Source of the DNA: Euborellia annulipes
Taxonomy: Eukaryota > Arthropoda > Insecta > Dermaptera > Anisolabididae
NCBI GenBank assembly: GCA_023213315.1
Contig: JAKCPI010007942.1
Span: 35,089 to 99,088 of the forward strand
Length of the DNA: 64,000 bases
Reading direction: 5' to 3'
Part shown: piece by piece, positions 29,701 to 36,200 of the stretch
How positions within the stretch are numbered: the stretch's first letter is position 1
Layout of the letters: each line of letters opens with the position of its first letter
Translations under genes and position numbers: made by a program
Notes under the pieces: generated by a model
The model's database searches: none
What the model was told of the DNA's origin: nothing
What the model saw: only the letters and a program-made list of their open reading frames with translations

Positions 29701-30944
29701 GAGCACACGAATCGGCCGAAGACATCTTCGAAGAGCTGGTTTCAAAAATTCGCCACAAACTGGTCACAGGGCACACTAATGATCAAAGTCTGCGATCGGC
29801 GTGGAATCGACATCCTTGGCTGCTTTCGCACATTCTTTCAAACAGCCGCGATAGCATTAGCCTCTGGGACATTATTGAATACATAAGTTGTTTCGAATTT
29901 TTGCACCAAACGTTCAATAGTCGTCTTGTTGTACATTTTTTTGTCCATCGAAAAGTGGCTTCGCGATAGAACGTAAACTTTGATAAAAAAAGTTGAATAA
30001 TTTTAAAAAGTTGTTGAAGTATGTAACTCTCCATAATTAAATGGCATAGACTGACGTTACAAAATGTAAAAGAATTGCAATAATATAACGTTTTTCAGGT
30101 ATCAACCTCTTTGACAGATGTTCGACTACTGCCAGGGTACTGACGTTATCAAAATCAAAGTGATACCCCGTCTCAAAAGCAGGTGTAGCGAGCGCAGTTG
30201 CTGATTTTTTATTTTTAATGCTCCGAGATTCTCACCCCTTGAGAGCTACCTGACTGGCCTATAATAACCTTACAGGCGGAAACGTCCTGAATAAAGAGTT
30301 TATTTAATAATAGAGGCTCTTTTCATTTGGCTGCAAACCTCTTCCTTACTAAAATTACTATATATACCGGATATACATATATATATACTGTATATACCCG
30401 AGTATATTGCAGGGGATATATATATATATATAATCTTTGTACTCAAGAACAATCAAAGTGGGAATGTTTAGAGAATATTCTGATTTATCTTGAGAATAAT
30501 GAGATTCGTCGTAAGTTTGTATAATCTATAATATTTTTGGTTATTTTTCCAAATTGATATTTCCAACTTATCTATTTAAAACCTCACTCCAACTTTTCAA
30601 ACTATTTTATTTAAGAATGTGGCTTTATTTCACCAGATTTTTATTATGTGATAAATGAAAAAAAAAAATATAATACCTCAGTTAAATATTTTGGAACATT
30701 TGAAATATATAATTCAATGCACTTGTCAGGATCTCTTCTGCAAATGAAATAAATTCATTAATAATAATTTGATTGATATTTTGAGTGAGAATTTTATGAT
30801 GTACCTTTGATTACAGGGCTGGAGAGAAATATCCATATTAGCCCCTGGACCTTCGATGTATGTATTAAAGTCAGGATTATTGAAATCCTCTTGCATGGGA
30901 TCCCAGTTGGGATCCAATTTCTCATTCTGATTCTCTTCAGTCAT
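5756..30944 (-). CDS. RRM-MYND-Tudor x4 protein (TDRD1/Vreteno-like piRNA factor)
   Basis: Likely germline piRNA-pathway scaffold that binds arginine-methylated Piwi proteins in nuage (known for TDRD1 and Vreteno; inferred here). Coding exons, from the ATG: 30944-30805, 30737-30677, 27025-26916, 26838-26659, 24330-24076, 24004-23965, 23032-22872, 20882-20601, 18284-18155, 18067-17978, 14828-14482, 12659-12434, 11121-10842, 10574-10384, 10313-10197, 8602-8464, 8393-8154, 8087-7923, 5916-5756. All junctions are GT-AG and all phases close: 3,315 nt, about 1,104 residues. RRM about residues 50-165 (RNP2 LYISNVP, RNP1-like YYAFVTYAN). MYND finger about 279-313 (CVRCG, CKECKVSYC, C, H, HECS). Tudor 1 about 345-480 (VHLLDYGED); Tudor 2 about 600-670 (ALIDLGKIE, cage weakened); Tudor 3 about 770-830 (WYRAYV, YIDYGNKD, canonical); Tudor 4 about 1000-1050 (WYRAV, FIDFGYQDE). 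Residues about 496-515 are an Asn-rich linker. Introns are full of SINEs, hAT elements and ribozyme foldbacks. Vreteno has RRM and two Tudors in flies; four Tudors resemble TDRD1. Confidence 0.9.
6010..7070. repeat. Foldback with iterated TTTGGTCAGCA motif
   Basis: Motif variants of TTTGGTCAGCA recur on the left (6030-6165), and the reverse form TTTGCTGACC on the right (6910-7065), giving a loose inverted structure. A TTAA-type MITE sits inside. Another inner part (6600-6830) has TTCGGTTCAG/CTGAACGG inverted words. Origin unclear. Confidence 0.45.
6206..6586. mobile_element. TTAA-flanked MITE (piggyBac-like duplication)
   Basis: Inverted termini GGTGCGCGTCTCG/CGAGACGCGCACC, each flanked by TTAA (6202-6205, 6587-6590). 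TTAA duplication is typical of piggyBac and Kolobok families. No transposase remains. Confidence 0.65.
7248..7288 (-). ncRNA. Hammerhead ribozyme core with looped stem III
   Basis: Minus strand CTGATGA, stem II GGTC/GACC, GAAAC-AAAAC-GTC. Unlike most copies here, a 5-nt loop separates AC and GU, so this copy might close stem III on its own. Confidence 0.65.
7410..7442 (+). ncRNA. Hammerhead ribozyme core (family C, right)
   Basis: CTGATGA...GCCGAAACGTC with a 6-bp stem I, TTTGCC/GGCAAA. Stem II is weakened (GATC against GGCC). Confidence 0.65.
8690..8945. mobile_element. hAT-type MITE with G/C-run core
   Basis: CAGTGGCGTCATTT and its complement, with 8-bp duplications TGTGCAAG (8682-8689) and TGCGCAAG (8946-8953), one mismatch. 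The inside has a G-run near the left end and C-runs near the right end. It lies in a Tudor-gene intron. Confidence 0.8.
9155..9187 (-). ncRNA. Hammerhead ribozyme core (family A, left)
   Basis: Minus strand CTGAAGA-T-GGTTC...GAACC-GAAACGTC; stem I CAGCT/AGCTG. Confidence 0.75.
9353..9385 (+). ncRNA. Hammerhead ribozyme core (family A, right)
   Basis: CTGAAGA-T-GGTTC...GAACC-GAAACGTC; stem I CAGCT/AGCTG, 5 bp. Confidence 0.78.
9611..9643 (-). ncRNA. Hammerhead ribozyme core (family D, left)
   Basis: Minus strand CTGAAGA-T-GGCC...GGCC-GAAACGTC; stem I GGCT/GGCC with a wobble pair. Confidence 0.7.
9696..9728 (+). ncRNA. Hammerhead ribozyme core (family D, right)
   Basis: CTGAAGA-T-GGCC...GGCC-GAAACGTC with a 6-bp stem I CAGGCT/AGCCTG. 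Confidence 0.75.
9945..10090 (+). repeat. SINE-A 3' fragment
   Basis: Matches the non-tRNA half of SINE-A (AATGCCTGGACC, ATAACGGTTATCGTC, GCCTAAGTTGCC, GTGTGAATGAGAAAAA) and ends in an A-run. Confidence 0.75.
11335..11527 (+). repeat. tRNA-derived SINE-C with CCTAA-type tail
   Basis: Pol III B-box-like GGGTTCGAATCC at about 11391-11402 follows a tRNA-like head (GCAATGGCTAAGCCGAG). The body is unrelated to SINE-A, and the 3' end is AACCTAACCTAACCTA instead of poly-A. Confidence 0.55.
11750..11995 (-). repeat. SINE-A copy, nearly full
   Basis: Reverse orientation: T-run, CACACTTTTTCCC, GGCCATATAAGACT, the palindromic ATTTGGTATCCAAAT, CCGAACCCGCGACC (B box antisense), then GCTAACCACTACACC (A box antisense) and GCCCGAGG. 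Confidence 0.75.
12966..13150. repeat. Inverted pair of tRNA-like SINE-E, copy 1 (right arm shortened)
   Basis: Left arm reads antisense of a tRNA-Arg-like head (GGGTTCGATTC on the minus strand) followed by CCATGGGATG and AACACTCACAGTCTTGTTAAA. The right arm repeats only the tail part in opposite orientation. Compare 23597-23846. Confidence 0.65.
13236..14121. repeat. Foldback repeat with nested short inverted element
   Basis: Arms at about 13236-13334 and 14000-14121 are complementary (ATACATATGTGGAGCGTG and its reverse complement). Inside, 13332-13535 has its own inverted ends, CACTGGGGGAAAAATTAC. No coding sequence. Confidence 0.6.
15030..15061 (-). ncRNA. Decayed hammerhead core (family E, left)
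   Basis: Minus strand CTGATGA-T-GGTCC...GGATT-GAAACC, but the GTC cleavage triplet is changed to TTC. Probably inactive. Confidence 0.5.
15269..15547 (+). repeat. tRNA-derived SINE-A, full length, 11-bp target duplication
   Basis: Head GCCCTCGGGGCATGGCG; A-box-like TGGCGTAGAGG and B-box-like GGGTTCGGACCCC; body with the palindrome ATTTGGATACCAAAT; tail GTGTGAATGAGAAAAA and A-run. Flanked by ACTCTGAGAGA at 15258-15268 and 15548-15558, so retroposition is directly visible. Confidence 0.88.
15760..16012. mobile_element. Tc1/mariner-type MITE, right end damaged
   Basis: Left end CAGTGAGTGCCACAATTAAG after TA; complement CTTAATTGTGGC on the right lacks the last bases. The centre has an inner palindrome and a G-run. 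Relative of 4382-4590. Confidence 0.6.
16158..16189 (+). ncRNA. Hammerhead ribozyme core (family E, right)
   Basis: CTGATGA-T-GGTCC...GGATT-GAAACCGTC. One extra C before GTC compared with most copies. Confidence 0.6.
16369..16401 (-). ncRNA. Single hammerhead-like core, variant CCGAAGA
   Basis: Minus strand CCGAAGA-A-GAGCG...CGCTC-GAAACGTC with stem I TGTC/GACA. The conserved U4 is C, so it may be inactive. No inverted partner is seen nearby. Confidence 0.5.
16600..17260. other. Intron sequence without a recognised element
   Basis: Tudor-gene intron. It contains G-rich and T-rich runs (16880-17045) that make low-complexity open frames on both strands, and nothing else I can name. Confidence 0.4.
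17261..17590 (-). pseudogene. mariner/Tc1 transposase C-terminal fragment
   Basis: Two overlapping minus-strand frames give LAPSDYHLF-type and HDNAxAHTK-like remnants: APSDYHLFSSMGHALAE then WVSGWFGHFYWRGIHKLP, typical of the last third of a mariner/SETMAR-like transposase. Frameshifted and truncated. Confidence 0.75.
18789..18983. mobile_element. hAT-type MITE, perfect 8-bp duplication
   Basis: CAGGGCCGGAACTAG / CTAGATCCGGCCCTG ends flanked by CTGAATCC (18781-18788, 18984-18991). Core contains G- and C-runs. Confidence 0.85.
19433..19960 (+). repeat. Repeat family 2 (hairpin 5' end, inverted termini)
   Basis: Begins AACTTTGCCCATCAACC...GGTTGGGCAGGGAAAGTT (a hairpin) and ends GATGGGCAAAGTTGTGCGC...CGACCCTTTATT. 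A 40-plus-base G-run at about 19577-19605 and a TG tract lie inside. A second copy is at 55541-56101. Shares block order with family 1 (see findings). Confidence 0.75.
20995..21080 (-). ncRNA. Single decayed hammerhead with looped stem III
   Basis: Core at 21013-21048: minus strand CTAATGA (G5 changed), stem II GGCC/GGACC-like, GAAAC-GTT-GTC. The arms CAAAGCCAAAGTAGATTC show the usual outer part; no inverted partner is seen. Confidence 0.5.
21180..21325. mobile_element. Foldback, family F, copy 1 (degenerate ribozyme)
   Basis: Palindrome CAAATTAAACACTAGGTTA with GTCGAAATACG / TGTCATCATCAT remnants, same family as 50343-50548. The left core reads ATGATGA for CTGATGA and is presumably dead. 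Confidence 0.6.
21395..21607 (-). repeat. Repeat family 1, 3' fragment
   Basis: Antisense of the 3' hairpin and adjoining AAATATTTATATTTTGTTAC and CAAGAGTAAAGTG blocks of family 1. Confidence 0.65.
21645..21775 (-). repeat. SINE-A head fragment
   Basis: Antisense of the tRNA-like head: TTGGTATCCAAATGGC, CCGAACACTCGACCC, GCGCTACCAACTACACC, GCCCGAGGG. Confidence 0.7.
21918..22753. repeat. Large foldback with TTGAGCAAAACG tandem core
   Basis: Arms 21918-22080 and 22560-22753 are complementary (GCACTGAGCGTCAATG / complement at the ends). The core 22150-22490 is built of variant repeats of ATTGAGCAAAACGTTTTGCC in both orientations. Fragments of the arms recur at 8985-9085 and 9800-9925. No coding capacity; class unknown. 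Confidence 0.7.
23597..23846. repeat. Inverted pair of tRNA-Arg-like SINE-E, copy 2 (complete)
   Basis: Almost perfect palindrome about 23715. The plus-strand half reads GGCCTGGTGCAATGGATAGC (A-box-like), CCGGAAAGGCGGAGATCC, GGGTTCGATTCC (B box), GGGGGCC, then the tail CAATAAAAAACACTCACATG. The minus strand carries the same unit. Head-to-head SINEs in one foldback are unusual. Confidence 0.75.
24486..24637 (+). repeat. Repeat family 1, 5' fragment interrupted by a DNA transposon
   Basis: ACTTTCTCTTGCC through GTCTGTGAACAAA, continuing after the insertion at 26058 with AAATATCACAAGAACGAAAA. The two parts together give the normal family 1 order. Confidence 0.75.
25029..25083 (-). ncRNA. Hammerhead ribozyme, long stem III (family G, left)
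   Basis: Minus strand CTGATGA-T-GGTCC TTTTA GAACC-GAAAC, then a long arm closed by CTGT...ACAG and GTC. Stem II has one A against C. Confidence 0.65.
25789..25840 (+). ncRNA. Hammerhead ribozyme, long stem III (family G, right)
   Basis: CTGATGA-T-GGTCC TTTTA GGACC-GAAAC-TGT...ACAG-CGTC; stem II perfect. The long stem III could fold without a dimer partner. Stem I is poor (GGC against TGGC). Confidence 0.68.
26061..26658. other. Intron between RRM exons and the inserted elements
   Basis: After the family 1 remnant (to about 26090), AT-rich Tudor-gene intron. Nothing else recognised. Confidence 0.4.
27214..27493. mobile_element. Hammerhead-bearing foldback element, family H, copy 1
   Basis: Outer TACAAGGAAAGGACCGGAG / complement; tag CTGGCTTTATTCTCCGG. 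Only the right arm keeps a ribozyme (27391-27426); the left inner arm is replaced. Same family as 59099-59776. Confidence 0.7.
27391..27426 (+). ncRNA. Hammerhead ribozyme core with AU/AU stem III
   Basis: CTGATGA-T-GACT-A-GGC GTTAT GCC-AGTC-GAAATATC; stem I GCA/TGC. Stem III AU/AU replaces the usual AC/GU, a compensatory change. Confidence 0.75.
27503..28730. repeat. Large foldback with outer end GGGGCATTCCACGCC
   Basis: Outer ends GGGGCATTCCACGCCAACTC / complement. Further inner arms TGATGGTGCTCTTAAATTC, and at the centre a pair ACATGGGCGTAACTAGG / complement with G/C-rich middle. The inner part recurs at 45160-45800 without the outer ends. Confidence 0.7.
28740..29648. other. Intron with a hammerhead-like fragment
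   Basis: Mostly AT-rich intron. At 29023-29047 the minus strand reads CTGAAGA-T-GGC TGTAT GCC-GAAA but lacks a clear cleavage triplet. A G/C-run-rich stretch lies at 28815-28850 and 29500-29575. Confidence 0.4.
29650..30040 (-). pseudogene. mariner-like transposase N-terminal fragment
   Basis: Shifting minus-strand frames give VQKFETTYVFNNVPEAN, KNVRKQPRMSIPRRSQ and a following residual HTH-like segment, which fits the DNA-binding half of a mariner-like transposase. Several frameshifts and stops. The same broad family as 49289-50253. Confidence 0.6.
30250..30286 (+). ncRNA. Decayed hammerhead core
   Basis: CTGACTG (expected CTGANGA), GCCT...AGGC, GGAAACGTC, followed by AATAAAGAG and the tag GGCTGCAAACCTCTTCC at about 30330. 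No left partner seen. Confidence 0.4.
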
Positions 30945-32067
30945 TATATTTTAAAAAAAGAAATAGCTTGCAGATCAATTATAAATAACAACCGAAAAAA
31001 ACTGCGTTGTTTAAAATAAAAGAATATGAATGTGTCAATTTGAAAAAATTTCAAATTAATTTGGTGAAATATTTCTTCAGAGGAAAGAGAAGAGAAAATG
31101 ATTTCTTTTTATAAAAATGGCTGACGAATAAGAATCAAATGTTATAAAATTTAATTAGGATGAATCTGAATTAAATACTTGGAAATTGATTAGAAATATT
31201 TATGAGAAAGATTCCCTTTTGTGAAAGATATTTCCGATTTAAAATGATCGACTGCAGCGCTATCTGATTGATAAAAGTGTCAAAATCCCACATGCACAGT
31301 GCGCATGACGTCACACATTCAAAAACTTTTTGCTTAATTTATCTCTTGAATTGAACTATTGTCTCCTGCTTTTAACTTTAAAAAAAACTTAGAATTTAAA
31401 ATATCTTCTATAAGTTAACTTAAAAAAGTAACCCTTTAGCGCTTCTTGTTTGATCTTCCGCAGATCTTCCGCGTTTGCATCGTCGCGCCAAGCCTGAAGG
31501 CACTACTGCAATCTATTAATGGAAATTTGAACTAAAAATGCACATGGCTCTCATTTGACAGAAAGAAACCGCAACCAGAAATTGCACTCAGAATTTGTAG
31601 AATGTTTAGAATATTCTCTAACTTTCAAATAGAACAAAACAATTTTAAAACTATTTTAAAATTAATTTTATATATTGATGGGACAAGACAGTGCGAATGA
31701 AATAAATCTTTCAAGTATTCATCTTTAAATCAAAAGGTATTTTTCAATTTAAATTGCAAATTTTCATTTGTCAAAAAAATATTTTAAATATTATTTAAAA
31801 AATTAGAAATTATCTTTAACCAAATATAAAAACTTTATAGTCACTTTTATATAAAATAAATATATAAAGTAATCAAAATCTTTAAATAAATTATAAATTT
31901 TTTTATTTAAAAACAAAAAACCTTATTGTACTTTTTTAAAATTTAAACAATAAAGGAGGATAAAGCCGAAATAAGAAATTAAACTATTCTTTATATTTTC
32001 ACTTATATGTATACATGCATACATAAAGTATTGTAATCAGGTAAAATGATATTTATATAATTTTTTT

Positions 32068-32220
32068 TTTAAACATTCACACTTTTTTCTCATTCACACA
32101 GTCTTTTCGGCAACTTAGGCCATATAAGACTTTGACGATAACCGTTATTTATGAATTTATCTATATTGGGGTCCAGGCATTCTTATTTAAGCCATTTGGT
32201 ATCCAAATGGCTTAAATAAA
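32068..32220 (-). repeat. SINE-A 3' fragment
   Basis: Antisense CACACTTTTTTCTCATTC, GGCCATATAAGACTTTG, GTCCAGGCATTCTTATTT and the palindrome. Confidence 0.75.
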
Positions 32221-32464
32221 ATTAAAATTTAAATTTAAAGCTTCAACTAGAATCAACACTTAGCAGCTTAAGTATTTAATCGGCCAAAACCCTCACGATT
32301 TTTTAGATTTCCTCGAGTCCCAAAAAAGTAATAGTTTTTGCAACTTATTTTAATCTGGTATTAATATTCGAAAATCGATTAGGAATTAACAATAAACACA
32401 CCTACACAATAGTTTAAACCAAAAAAATAATTATAAAGCACTATTACAATACACTTTTTAAATA

Positions 32465-32632
32465 TATATATTTTCCAATGTTTATAAATTTTACATCTTG
32501 AATTTTAATATACGTATCAACGGAAACTTAGTATATATCGACACAAAAAATCTGTTATGACAAGCACAGAACACAACTTTCGACTACCGAAGGTAATAGA
32601 AAGTTGAGTGCTGTGCCCTGTGATTTTTTTAG
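32465..32632 (+). repeat. Repeat family 1, 3' fragment
   Basis: TAAATTTTACATCTTGAAT, ATATATCGACACAAAAAATC and the terminal hairpin with GAACACAACTTTCGACTACC. Confidence 0.7.
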
Positions 32633-32646
32633 GTAGGAGACACTAA

Positions 32647-33213
32647 AGCCGGATTCACACCAACGGGCACAGTCAAATCAGATCACGGTCAGAGACAGTC
32701 AAGTCAAGATCGCTGCCTCGGGATCTCAATGAGAGTGTTCTCACTGGCGGGCAGGGTACGGGCACAGTCAGATCAAGACCGGCGGTCTGCCAGCGAGATC
32801 GCCTTCCCGGCGATCAGGACTGTGCCCGTACCGTGCCCGTTTCTAAAATCACAGTGTGACATGCGGAAATATTGGCAGAACTGTTTTATCGTCAACCAGA
32901 TGTGGAAATAGTTTTATAAACTCTCTTTCTCCCCCCTAATAAAAAAACCAAAAACCCTTTTGAAAGGGTTTATTAATATTCTGTTCCTCCTCTAAAATTA
33001 AAGCAATTTTTAATAGAGTCAATTTTCTAAATGGCATTGTAGCAGACAAATGGTCATGATAGTGAATGATGGAGATAGGCAGTATCTGTTCGCACTGATT
33101 CATAGGGACAGACTGCCTGCAATCTGCCCGCGCTGTGTGAATTGCTTGCCCGTGACTGGACGGTGATCTGACCGTGACCTGTTCTGACTGTGCCCGTTGG
33201 TGTGAATCCGCCT
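32647..33213. mobile_element. PIF/Harbinger-type element with transposase remnant
   Basis: Inverted termini AGCCGGATTCACACCAACGG / complement, flanked by TAA (32644-32646, 33214-33216). On the minus strand, 32950-33035 reads MPFRKLTLLKIALILEEEQ, which resembles the N-terminus of Harbinger (HARBI1-like) transposases; the rest is lost. Its right end is 83 bp from the EDRF1 start codon. Confidence 0.65.
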
Positions 33214-33296
33214 TAACTCTACATTTTTTAAAATATTCTTTCACATTCACACACACATAATTTCAAAAAACTAAGAGAGATTTATTTTTTCAGGAA

Positions 33297-36200
33297 ATGG
33301 AAAACGAGCAGGAAAAAGAAATTGAGAAGGAAAAAGAAATCGAGGAGGAAAATAAAATAAGAAGGCAACATTCTCCAGATTCGCCAAGGAAACCTGTAAA
33401 ATCAACGGCTGTGGTTAAATATTCAAATGTCCAATCATTAGCAAAATTTGCTCAACTCCGGTGTAACACAGATCTAAATTTGCCACCATCCAATTGGCTT
33501 AGTTGCTCTGCTCAGAATTATGGCCTTCAATATATGCCTTCAAATCATACAACAGGTTTCACCAGTTTTCACATGGCACACATGTTTCCAGATTGTGTTG
33601 GCGAAGTGGATGTCGTTTCTGATGCTGAGAATATTAAGAAATTGTTAAAATTACCATACAGTAAAGGAGCTGTTAGTATGATGGTGCATCGTGTTGGCAA
33701 CACTTTGCTTGTCGATGATTTTGATATTCATAAACATTTATTAAGAAGAGCCGAATCTGAATGGGATTGGCTTAAAAAGTTTTTCTATGAACATATTTTT
33801 GAATCTCTTAAGCATAAAGAGAAAATTTTATGCCATAAAAATAATAAACGCTACGCTTTACAACAAAGGAATTTAATTTCGAAATTTTTATATCACAGTT
33901 TAAATGTAGGAAAAAATCAACCGCTATCCGAGCCTGTTAGTAATAAAGCAATTCCTCTTCCAGACGCAAAGGTAATTAATTTATAGATATATATATAAAC
34001 ATCCAGCAATACATCGACTGGGGGAGTAGGCAGATCGAGGCCCCAAAGTCAACCTAAATTAAACACAGACACGATCACACACCCAATCTAAATCTCAGGA
34101 ACAAACCCAAGCTCCTATCACATCCACTAACCAAACCAATAACACATCGACTTGGGGAGGCAGACTGAGGCCCCGTAGTCAACCTAAACCGAACACAAAC
34201 GCAATTACACACACTCAACCTTCCTCCTGCTCTCAGAGACCAAACCAAGCCTCTGAGGCATCCACCAAATTGACCTGGGGACCAGCAAGATTGCGACCCC
34301 GTAAACAAACAATTCCCCCCTAATCCCATACTCTTGAAAATGGCTCCAAAAGGAGAGCCGAAACGTCGAGTAAATCTCAACCTCACACGCGACTCAACCC
34401 GAGAAAACTTATCTTCGCAAGTATATATATATATATGGGGTCCAAGCCATTTGGTATCCAAATGGCTTAAATAAAATGATCGGACTGTCTGGGATCCGAA
34501 CCCTCGACCCTTCGTATACAAGGCAGGCGAGGTACCAACTACGCCAAGCCCGAAGGCTGATTAATATTTGATTTATAATATTTGATTTATATAATTTTAA
34601 TAATTATCCCTCCCCCACCCCTCGTGGCCGAGTTGTTGACAAATATCAATAATGAGGAGCCAAGAGGCTTGGGCAGACCGATGAATTTATTATTTAAAGG
34701 CAGGATACCAAATGGTATAAATAAATATGCCTGTACTCAAAATGTAGGCCTATATCTTATTTAATTTGTATCGTTTAAAAGTCTTTATGGCCTAAGATGC
34801 CGAAAAGACTTAAAAAAAAAAAATAATTATTATTATTTTATTAATACCTTAAATGGCGAAAGACTTTTTATTTGAAAACTGATTTAATTTAATCCTTTTC
34901 TAAATGATTTTATCTAACTTACTCTTTCAAGACCACCAAATTTTAGTCTTTGCTTAAGACACTTTCCGATGAGCTAGAGGGGGATGAAATTTGATATTGT
35001 CATTTTTGGTGACAATAATTTTTTATTGTACCAAAATAGGTCAAACTAATGTGGTACTTTATTTGAAGCCTCCCTTTCTTATTTTAATAGTATATTTATA
35101 ATAAAAAAAACTAAAAAGTTTAAAATAAAAATATACATAAAAATATAAAAAAAATAATAATAAAAATATACATGTAATATATATAGATGTAATTAAAAAA
35201 AAAACTTAAAAAAAAAATGCTTTTATTTAAGTTGAACTAAAAAGAGAGAAATAATTTAATTTAATTGTTCTTGTTAAAATTGTTGAATATTTATGACTTA
35301 AAATAAAAGCGTGGGGCGCTTCGAGGGGATTCCAAGGCTATAGACAATTCCTTAAGCTATCAATGTGCGCCACACGCTTTTATTTTAAGTCATAAATATT
35401 CAACAATTTTAACAAGAACAATTAAATTAAATTATTTCTCTCTTTTTAGTTCAATTTAAATAAAAGCATTTTTTTTTTTTTTTTTTAAGTTTTTTTTAAT
35501 TATATTTTTCTTCTGAAAACAACTTTCGATATCAGATTACGCCTTCTTCAGGACTATCAAAAAGATATTCAGATATAATTTCAAAAACAATGTTTGTATA
35601 TATTAGCTTGTTTTTGTTTTTTTAGAGAACCACTCCTTGCACTCCTCTCCCAGAGCCGCAATTAAAGGAGAAAGTGCCTGGATCATCGTCTTCAAGTAAA
35701 CACGAATTCACACGGAATGTGGTCTGGACTTTTGAAGACATCCAAATGCTAATTGGAACTGATATGCCCATCTTTGGAGGCACCACCCACCCATGCGTCA
35801 GTTTGCGTCTAAGAGATATGGAAAAGCCAATTAATGTGCTGACAGGACTTGATTATTGGCTTGATAATCTCATGTGCAACGTTCCTGAATTAGTCATGTG
35901 CTTTCATATGCATGGTATCGTTCAAAAATACGAACTTATTAAAACAGAAGATTTACCTCATTTGGAAAATTCTAAATTTTCACCAAAAGTTGTTCGTGAT
36001 GTCGCTCAAAATATTTTATCGTTTTTGAAATCAAACGCCACCAAAGCTGGACATACTTATTGGCTTTTCAAAGGTAAAAAAAAAGCATTTATAATTAAAA
36101 TAGAAAAATATTATTAGGAGAAAAGTTGCAAAAAGTATGCCAAAGCTGAAGGAGACGTTTCGGACGAAATTTATTTTTTTTTGTCTATCTTCAGCCTTTA

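Larger units (their letters stand above)
30945..33296. promoter_or_regulatory. Shared divergent upstream region of the Tudor gene and EDRF1
   Basis: 2.35 kb between the two start codons, which point away from each other. It holds part of SINE-A, a family 1 fragment and a Harbinger-type element. I see no convincing TATA box; start sites cannot be placed. A 3' splice-like TTTTTTCAG at 33285-33293 just before the EDRF1 ATG suggests a 5'-UTR intron. Confidence 0.5.

Noticed and set aside
34075..34521. Minus-strand open frame of 148 codons
   Set aside because: It spans the tandem repeat, the ribozyme remnant and SINE-A sequence; no domain and no splice context.
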